This document shows, in pieces, positions 56,101 through 64,000 of a stretch of DNA of 64,000 nucleotides. Every line of letters begins with the position of its first letter. The stretch's first letter is position 1. Origin of the DNA: Valencia hispanica (Eukaryota > Chordata > Actinopteri > Cyprinodontiformes > Valenciidae); the NCBI GenBank assembly GCA_963556495.2, contig OY747714.1:51917541-51981540 (forward strand). Reading direction: 5' to 3'. The translations under genes and the position numbers were made by a program. Under the pieces are notes generated by a model that saw only the letters and a program-made list of their open reading frames with translations, did no database searches and was not told the DNA's origin.

Positions 56101-59100
56101 GCAGTGGGACGTTAAGAACCGCGCTGACTCAGTGTTCTCTGCTCCAGAACTGTGAAGACGCCAGAACCCAGGAGAAGGAGGAAGAGGAGGAGAAAAAGGA
56201 TGAAGAAGAGGAGGAGGAGAAGAAGACTTCAAAAAAGGTGAGTTTCTTCATCATCAGTGATGTCATCAGGTGAGCGGATCCTAACCCCGCCTCTTCCTCT
56301 CAGAGCAGGAAGAGGAAACGCAGCCTATCGGCTGACAGCGGCGAGGGCAGCGGTTCTGACTCTGACTCCTCCCACTCTGACGGCGAGAAGGAGGAAGAGG
56401 AGGAGGACGATGGTGTGTACTTCAGAGCCGGTGGGGGGAGGGGCTTCAGCCGTGAGTTCTGACTTCCTGTTTCTTTCAGAGCGTCGGACGGAGAGGGGGA
56501 AGGAGAGGGAGAAAGAGGCTCCGCCCAAGCCCCGCCCCCTGCACCTAACCACCTCCCTGTTCATCAGAAGCATTCCTCCAGAGGTTTCTAAGGAGGAGAT
56601 CTCAGCCGTAAGCACGACCTCACCACAGGGGAGAGCAGGAACATATATAACAGAACCAGAACATCCCAATAACAGAACCAGAACATCCCAATAACAGAAC
56701 CAGAACATCCCAATAACAGAACCAGAACATCCCAATAACAGAACCAGAACATCCCAATAACAGAACCAGAACATCCCTATAACAGAACCAGAACATCCCT
56801 ATAACAGAACCAGAACATCCCAATAACAGAACACAGAACCAGAACATCGCTATAACAGAACCAGAACATCCCTATAACAAAACACAGAACCAGAACATCC
56901 CTATAACAGAACCAGAACATCCCTATAACAAAACACAGAACCAGAACATCCCTATAACAAAACACAGAACCAGAACATCCCTATAACAGAACACAGAACC
57001 AGAACATCCCTATAACAGAACCAGAACCTGAACCAGAACATCCCTATAACAGAACACAGAACCAGAACATCCCTATAACAGAACCAGAACCTGAACCAGA
57101 ACATCCCTATAACAGAACACAGAACCAGAACATCCCTATAACAGAACCTGAACCAGAACATCCCTATAACAGAACACAGAACCAGAACATGCCTATAACA
57201 GAACCAGAACATCCCTATAACAGAACACAGAACCAGAACATCCCTATAACAGGACCAGAACCTGAACCAGAACATCCCTATAACAGAACACTTAACCTGA
57301 ACCAGAACATCCCTATAACAGAACACAGAACCAGAACATGCCTATAAAAGAACACAGAACCAGAACATGCCTATAACAGAACACAGAACCAGAACATCCC
57401 TATAACAGAACCAGAACATCCCTATAACAGAACACTTAACCTGAACCAGAACATCCCTATAACAGAACACAGAACCAGAACATGCCTATAAAAGAACACA
57501 GAACCAGAACATGCCTATAAAAGAACACAGAACCAGAACATCCCTATAACAGAACACAGAACCAGAACATCCCTATAACAGAACACAGAACCAGAACATG
57601 CCTATAACAGAACACAGAACCAGAACATCCCTATAACAGAACCAGAACCAGAACATCCCTATAACAAAACACAGAACCAGAACATCCCTATAACAGAACC
57701 AGAACATCCCTATAACAGAACCAGAACATCCCTATAACAGAACCAGAACATCCCTATAACAGAACCAGAACATCCCTATAACAGAACCAGAACATGAACC
57801 AGAACATCCCTATAACAGAACCAGAACATCCCAATAACAGAACCAGAACATCCCAATAACAGAACCAGAACATCCCAATAACAGAACCAGAACATCCCAA
57901 TAACAGAACCAGAACATCCCTATAACAGAACCAGAACATCCCTATAACAAAACACAGAACCAGAACATCCCTATAACAGAACACAGAACCAGAACATCCC
58001 TATAACAGAACCAGAACCTGAACCAGAACATCCCTATAACAGAACACAGAACCTGAACCAGAACATCCCTATAACAGAACACAGAACCTGAACCAGAACA
58101 TCCCTATAACAGAACACAGAACCAGAACATGCCTATAAAAGAACACAGAACCAGAACATCCCTATAACAGAACTAGAACATCGCTATAACAGAACCAGAA
58201 CCAGAACATCCCAATAACAGAACCAGAACATCCCTATAACAGAACCAGAACCAGAACATCCCAATAACAGAACCAGAACATCCCAATAACAGAACCAGAA
58301 CATCCCTATAACAAAACACAGAACCAGAACATCCCTATAACAGAACCAGAACATCCCTATAACAGAACACAGAACCCGAACCAGAACATCCCTATAACAG
58401 AACACAGAACCAGAACATCCCTATAACAGATAACAGAACCAGAACATCCCTATAACAGAACCAGAACCTGAACCAGAACATCCCTATAACAGAACACAGA
58501 ACCAGAACATCCCTATAACAGAACCTGAACCAGAACATCCCTATAACAGAACCAGAACCAGAACATCCCTATAACAGAACCAGAACCTGAACCAGAACAT
58601 CCCTATAACAGAACACAGAACCAGAACATCCCTATAACAGAACACAGAACCAGAACATCCCTATAACAGAACCCGAACCAGAACATCCCTATAACAGAAC
58701 CAGAACATCCCTATAACAGAACACAGAACCAGAACATCCCTATAACAGGACTAGAACCTGAACCAGAACATCCCTATAACAGAACACTTAACCTGAACCA
58801 GAACATCCCTATAACAGAACACAGAACCAGAACATGCCTATAACAGAACACAGAACCAGAACATCCCTATAACAGAACACAGAACCAGAACATCCCTATA
58901 ACAGAACCAGAACCTGAACCAGAACATCCCTATAACAGAACACAGAACCTGAACCAGAACATCCCTATAACAGAACACAGAACCAGAACATGCCTATAAA
59001 AGAACACAGAACCAGAACATCCCTATAACAGAACACAGAACCAGAACATCCCTATAAAAGAACACAGAACCAGAACATGCCTATAACAGAACCAGAACAT

Positions 59101-62100
59101 CCCTATAACAGAACCTGAACCAGAACATCCCTATAACAGAACACAGAACCAGAACATCCCTATAACAGAACACAGAACCAGAACATCCCTATAACAGAAC
59201 ACAGAACCAGAACATCCCTATAACAGAACACAGAACCAGAACATCCCTATAACAGAACCTGAACCAGAACATCCCTATAACAGAACACAGAACCAGAACA
59301 TCCCTATAACAGAACACAGAACCAGAACCAGAACATCCCTATAACAGAACACAGAACCAGAACATCCCTATAACAGAACCTGAACCAGAACATCCCTATA
59401 ACAGAACACAGAACCAGAACATCCCTATAACAGAACCTGAACCAGAACATCCCTATAATAAAACACAGAACCAGAACATCCCTATAACAGAACCAGAACA
59501 TCCCTATAACAGAAACACAGAACCAGAACCAGAACATCTCTATGACAGAACCAGAACATCGCTATAACAGAACCAGAACATCCCTATAACAGAACACAGA
59601 ACCAGAACATCTCTATGACAGAACCAGAACATCGCTATAACAGAACCAGAACATCCCTATAACAAAACACCTGAACCTGAACCTGAACCAGCACATTTCT
59701 ATGACAGAACCCGAAAACAGAACCAGAACGTCATTATAACAGAACCGGAAAACAGAACCAGAACGTCATTATAACAGAACCCGAAAACAGAACCAGAACG
59801 TCATTATAACAGAACCCGAAAACAGAACCAGAACATCCCTATATCAGAACCAGAACCTGAACATCCCTATAACAGAATCAGAACCTTCCTGTGAAAACGG
59901 GCCTTTAGATCAGTTAAACACTGAACTTCTGTCTCTCTTGATATTTCTAGTTGTGAATCGTTTATTGGACCAGCAGTTTTGGTTCTGGTTGATCCCAGAT
60001 GCTTTTAGGTTCTGGTTGATCCCAGATGCTTTTAGGTTCTGGTTCTGGTTGATCCCAGATGCTTTCAGGTTCTGGTTCTGGTTGATCCCAGATGCTTTCA
60101 GGTTCTGGTTCTGGTTGATCCCAGATGCTTTCAGGTTCTGGTTCTGGTTGATCCCAGATGCTTTTAGGTTCTGGTTCTGGTTGATCCCAGATGCTTTCTG
60201 GTTCTGGTTCTGGTTGATCCCAGATGCTTTCTGGTTCTGGTTGATCCCAGATGCTTTCAGGTTCTGGTTCTGGTTGATCCCAGATGCTTTCTGGTTCTGG
60301 TTCTGGTTGATCCCAGATGCTTTCAGGTTCTGGTTCTGGTTGATCCCAGATGCTTTTAGGTTCTGGTTGATCCCAGATGGTTTTAGGTTCTGGTTCTGGT
60401 TGATCCCAGATGCTTTTAGGTTCTGGTTCTGGTTGATCCCAGATGCTTTCTGGTTCTGGTTGATCCCAGATGCTTTCTGGTTCTGGTTGATCCCAGATGC
60501 TTTCTGGTTCTGGTTGATCCCAGATGCTTTCTGGTTCTGGTTCTGGTTATGATGGTTTCTGGTTCTGGTTCTGGTTGATCCCAGATTCTTTCTGGTTCTG
60601 GTTATCCAGATTCTTCTGGTTCTGGTTGATCCCAGATGCTTTCAGGTTCTGGTTCTGGTTGATCCCAGATGCTTTCAGGTTCTGGTTCTGGTTGATCCCA
60701 GATGCTTTCAGGTTCTGGTTCTGGTTGATCCCAGATGCTTTCAGGTTCTGGTTCTGGTTGATCCCAGATGCTTTTAGGTTCTGGTTGATCCCAGATGCTT
60801 TTAGGTTCTGGTTGATCCCAGATGCTTTCTGGTTCTGGTTCTGGTTGATCCCAGATGCTTTCAGGTTCTGGTTCTGGTTGATCCCAGATGCTTTTAGGTT
60901 CTGGTTGATCCCAGATGCTTTCTGGTTCTGGTTCTGGTTGATCCCAGATGCTTTCAGGTTCTGGTTCTGGTTGATCCCAGATGCTTTTAGGTTCTGGTTG
61001 ATCCCAGATGTTTTCTGGTTCTGGTTCTGGTTGATCCCAGATGCTTTTAGGTTCTGGTTGATCCCAGATGCTTTTAGGTTCTGGTTCTGGTTGATCCCAG
61101 ATGCTTTTAGGTTCTGGTTGATCCCAGATGCTTTCTGGTTCTGGTTCTGGTTGATCCCAGATGCTTTCAGGTTCTGGTTCTGGTTGATCCCAGATGCTTT
61201 TAGGTTCTGGTTGATCCCAGATGTTTTCTGGTTCTGGTTCTGGTTGATGTTTTGGACCACGCTGATCCTAACGCGGTTCTTGTCTCTCCAGCTGTGTCGT
61301 AGGTACCCCGGGTTCCTGCGGGTGGCGCTGTCTGACCCTCAGCCAGAGAGAAGGTACTTGTTTCACCGGGTCGATCCAGAACCAGAGTAGAACATGTGTC
61401 AACCTGTGATTGTAACCGGGTCGGGTCAGAACCTCTAAGGTGTGGCTGTGTTTCAGGTTCTTCAGGAGGTGCTGGGTGACGTTTGACCGCAGCGTCAACA
61501 TCAAGGAGACCTGCTGGAACCTCCAGAACATCCGGGTAAACATTCAGAACTTCCTACTCCATCAGAACCTCCAGAACCCGCCGGCTGACCGGTTCTGTTC
61601 TCTCTCAGCTAAGAGACTGTGAGCTGGCTCCGGTGGTCAACAGGGACCTGAGCCGGCGGGTCCGGACCGTCAACGGACTGACGCACCACAAACCGGTGGT
61701 GAGGAACGACATCCGGCTGTCGGCCCGCCTCATCCACAGCCTGGACCAGAGGGGGGCGCTGTGGAGCGACCAGGTATTGACCCGCCCACTCTCCGTCAGG
61801 GCCGCCTCAGAGTTCCTAGATTACCCAGCATGCTCTTTGCCTGCAGGGGGAGACCAACCCGGTTCTGAGGAACATCACCGACTACCTCATCGAAGAGGTC
61901 AGCGCCGAGGAGGAGGAGCTTATCGGGGCCTCGGGGGGGAACGTAGAAGACCCGGGAGACCCCAAGAACCCCGCCTCCTCCGACGTTCCCGTGGAAACGG
62001 ACGAGAAGCTGCTGAAGGTGGGTGGAGCTCCGTGGTTCTGATAAATGTTCCTCTGGACCCGACTGACTGGGTGATGCGTTCAGGTTCTGGACCGCCTGCT

Positions 62101-62237
62101 GCTGTACCTGCGGCTCGTCCACTCGGTGGATTACTACAACTTCTGTGAGTATCCGGCTGAAGACGAGATGCCGCATCGCTGCGGCCTCATCCACGTCCGA
62201 GGACCGCTGCCGGTGGCCAGGATCACTCCGACAGAGG
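53172..62237 (+). CDS. srrt: Serrate RNA effector molecule homolog (ARS2), 3' part outside window
   Basis: Known role: nuclear cap-binding-complex partner in miRNA, snRNA and histone mRNA biogenesis. Coding exons: 53172-53290, 53762-53872, 53941-54084, 54162-54222, 55335-55632, 55712-55917, 56148-56237, 56304-56412, 56480-56607, 61292-61353, 61457-61535, 61609-61773, 61847-62017, 62084-62237. All are GT-AG and in phase, giving 632 residues. Starts [20 protein letters not shown] with an Arg/Glu-rich tail, [18 protein letters not shown], then the conserved [20 protein letters not shown] and [10 protein letters not shown], an acidic Lys/Glu linker, [37 protein letters not shown] and [17 protein letters not shown], ending near [16 protein letters not shown]. 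The C-terminal zinc-finger region lies beyond 64000. Introns 5 and 10 and the last one seen are mostly minisatellite. Confidence 0.96.
54236..55325. repeat. TCATGTGAC minisatellite in srrt intron 5
   Basis: About 45 units of roughly 21-25 bp, typified by tggaggtcatgtgacccct and tgctgctggaggccatgtga, with cctgctggagtccttttgac variants. It fills the whole intron, from 14 bases after the exon 5 donor to just before the exon 6 acceptor. Most units carry CATGTGAC, and many carry GTCATGTGAC. Confidence 0.95.
56636..59880. repeat. 22-bp minisatellite (CAGAACCAGAACATCCCTATAA) in srrt intron 10
   Basis: About 3.2 kb of units cagaaccagaacatccctat aa (22 bp), with cacagaaccagaac (27 bp total) and cctgaaccagaac variants. 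The 5' tenth has the older-looking form catcccaata, and the 3' end drifts to gtcattataacagaacccg. Minus frames reading [11 protein letters not shown] are artefacts. Confidence 0.96.
59970..61250. repeat. 27/33-bp minisatellite (GGTTCTGGTTGATCCCAGATGCTTT) in srrt intron 10
   Basis: About 42 units of ggttctggttgatcccagat gctttya, alternating between a 27-bp form and a 33-bp form with an extra ggttct. Both are multiples of three, so long frames reading FWLIPDAFR (plus) and [11 protein letters not shown] (minus) stay open. The plus frame 60524-61390 even runs into real srrt exon 11 but is intronic before 61292. Confidence 0.96.
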
Positions 62238-62259
62238 GTGAGAGCGCGCACACGGCCTA

Positions 62260-64000
62260 GTTAAAGGACGGGCTCGTTAAAGGACGGGAGGGTTAAAGGA
62301 TGGCCTAGTTAAAGGACAGGGGGGTTAAATGGCCTAGTTAAAGGACGGCCTAGTTAAAGGACGGCCTAGTTAAAGGACGGCCTAGTTAAAGGTCGGTCTA
62401 GTTAAAGGACGGCCTAGTTAAAGGTCGGTCTAGTTAAAGGACAGGGGGGTTAAACGGCCTAGTTAAAGGACGGTCTCGTTAAAGGACGGGAGGGTTAAAG
62501 GATGGCCTAGTTAAAGGACAGGGGGGTTAAAGGTCGGCCTAGTTAAAGGTCGGCCTAGTTAAAGGTCGGCCTAGTTAAAGGAAGGTCTAGTTAAAGGACT
62601 GTAGGGTTAAATTACGGCCTAGTTAAAGGACGGCCTAGTTAAAGGACAGGAGGATTAAAGGACGGCCTAGTTAAAGGACGGGAGGGTTAAAGGACGGGAG
62701 GGTTAAAGGACGGCCTAGTTAAAGGACGGCCTAGTTAAAGGACGGGACGGTTAAAGGACGGGAGGGTTAAAGGACGGCCTAGTTAAATGATGGTAGGGTT
62801 AAAGGACGGCCTAGTTAAAGGACGGCCTAGTTAAAGGACGGTAGGGTTAAAGGACGGTAGGGTTAAAGGAAGGTCTAGTTAAAGGAAGGTCTAGTTAAAG
62901 GACGGCCTAGTTAAAGGACGGTAGGGTTAAAGTACGGCCTAGTTAAAGTACGGCCTAGTTAAAGTACGGCCTAGTTAAAGTACGGCCTAGTTAAAGTACG
63001 GCCTAGTTAAAGTACGGCCTAATTAAAGGACGGCGTAGTTAAAGGACGGCGTAGTTATAGGACGGCGTAGTTAAAGGACGGCGTAGTTAAAGAACAGGAG
63101 GGTTAAAGGACGTCCTAGTTAAAGGACAGGAGGGTTAAAGGACGTCCTAGTTAAAGGACAGGAGGGTTAAAGGACGGCCTAGTTAAAGGACAGGAGGGTT
63201 AAAGGAAGGTCTAGTTAAAGGACAGCCTAGTTAAAGGAAGGTCTAGTTAAAGTACAGCCTAATTAAAGGAAGGTCTAGTTAAAGTACGGCCTAGTTAAAG
63301 TACGGCCTAGTTAAAGGACAGGAGGGTTAAAGTATGGTCTAGTTAAAGGACAGAAGGGTTAAAGGATGGTGTAGTTAAAGGATGGTGTAGTTAAAGAACG
63401 GCGTAGTTAAAGGACAGGAGGGTTAAAGGACAGGAGGGTTAAAGGACAGGAGGGTTAAAGGACAGGAGGGTTAAAGGACAGGAGGGATAAAGGACAGGAG
63501 GGTTAAAGGACGGCCTAGTTAAAGGACGGCGTAGTTAAAGGACGGCCTAGTTAAAGGACGGCCTAGTTAAAGGACGGCCTGGTTAAAGGACGGCCTGGTT
63601 AAAGGACGGCCTGGTTAAAGAACGGCGTTGTTAAAGGACAGGAGGGTTAAAGGACGGTCTAGTTAAAGAACGGCCTGGTTAAAGAACGGCGTAGTTAAAG
63701 GACAGGAGGGTTAAAGGACGGTCTAGTTAAAGGACGGTCTAGTTAAAGGACGGTCTAGTTAAAGGACGGGAGGGTTAAAGTTCAGCCTAGTTAAATGACG
63801 GCGTAGTTAAAGGACAGGAGGGTTAAAGGACGGCGTAGTTAAAGGACAGGAGGGTTAAAGTTCAGCCCAGTTAAAGGACAGGAGGGTTAAAGGAAGGTCT
63901 AGTTAAAGGACAGAAGGGTTAAAGGATGGTGTAGTTAAAGGATGGTGTAGTTAAAGAACGGCGTAGTTAAAGGACAGGAGGGTTAAAGGACAGGAGGGTT
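62260..64000. repeat. 16-bp minisatellite (GGACGGCCTAGTTAAA) in srrt, continuing past window end
   Basis: More than 100 units of 16 bp in two main forms, ggacggcctagttaaa and ggacaggagggttaaa, starting 22 bases after the exon donor at 62238. Runs of identical forms point to local duplication. No end seen. Confidence 0.97.

Noticed and set aside
59938..61390. Plus frames with repeated FWLIPDAFR and a minus frame with GINQNQN
   Set aside because: Minisatellite in srrt intron 10; the true exon begins only at 61292 after a good acceptor.

Overview
The window is vertebrate nuclear DNA, almost certainly from a teleost fish. Multi-exon genes with GT-AG introns encode proteins that align by eye to vertebrate families, and the intergenic and intronic DNA is full of fish-type Tc1, hAT, THAP and LINE remnants plus very large minisatellites. 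The order within teleosts is not resolvable by eye; the extreme density of the GGTTCTGG/CCAGAACC word would fit a compact percomorph genome, which is inference only. There is no bacterial, CRISPR or operon content.

Layout. 1-7996 (minus): a type II membrane C-type lectin of the asialoglycoprotein-receptor type, eight coding exons, with its last exon cut by the window edge. Its intron 5 is a 1.9-kb 17-bp minisatellite, and its intron 2 holds a hAT transposon inserted into the end of an older inverted-repeat element. 8686-10115: a 14-bp minisatellite. 10130-11990: THAP-type transposon debris, a 20-bp AT-rich array and a fold-back element. 12466-14456 (minus): cyb5d1, four coding exons. 16142-28029 (plus): plod3 (lysyl hydroxylase 3), 19 exons, 732 codons, with a promoter carrying CCAAT boxes and an unfolded-protein-response-type element. 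28690-30330: THAP and repeat debris. 30738-37283 (plus): znhit1, six exons, with a near-perfect 486-bp inverted repeat in intron 1 and a higher-order minisatellite in intron 5. 38480-43560: a 40-bp-unit minisatellite, an internally deleted LINE and no gene I can support. 43560-47215: a Tc1 fragment and a 3.2-kb 21-bp minisatellite. 47236-47892 (plus): a small four-exon gene for a Ser/Pro-rich protein with a WH2-like motif that I cannot name. 48310-51350: a GGTTCTATGAACA minisatellite split by a nearly full-length Tc1-like element. 53172-62237 and beyond (plus): srrt (ARS2), 14 coding exons seen, 3' end outside the window.

The genes do not form one pathway: a galactose-type lectin receptor, a cytochrome-b5-fold protein, an ER collagen-modifying enzyme, a chromatin-remodeller subunit, a possible actin-binding peptide and an RNA-biogenesis factor. 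The order plod3-znhit1-...-srrt recalls human 7q22, whereas ASGR and CYB5D1 map to human 17p13, so the window may span an old rearrangement junction.

The dominant feature is tandem repetition: by rough estimate about a quarter to a third of the window is minisatellite, much of it inside introns. The very long open frames across these arrays come from stop-free repeat units, not genes. I found no convincing new molecular system. The best leads are the 486-bp inverted repeat in znhit1, the arrays that iterate regulatory or splice-site-like words, the TG-tract splice acceptors of plod3 and the unnamed small gene.
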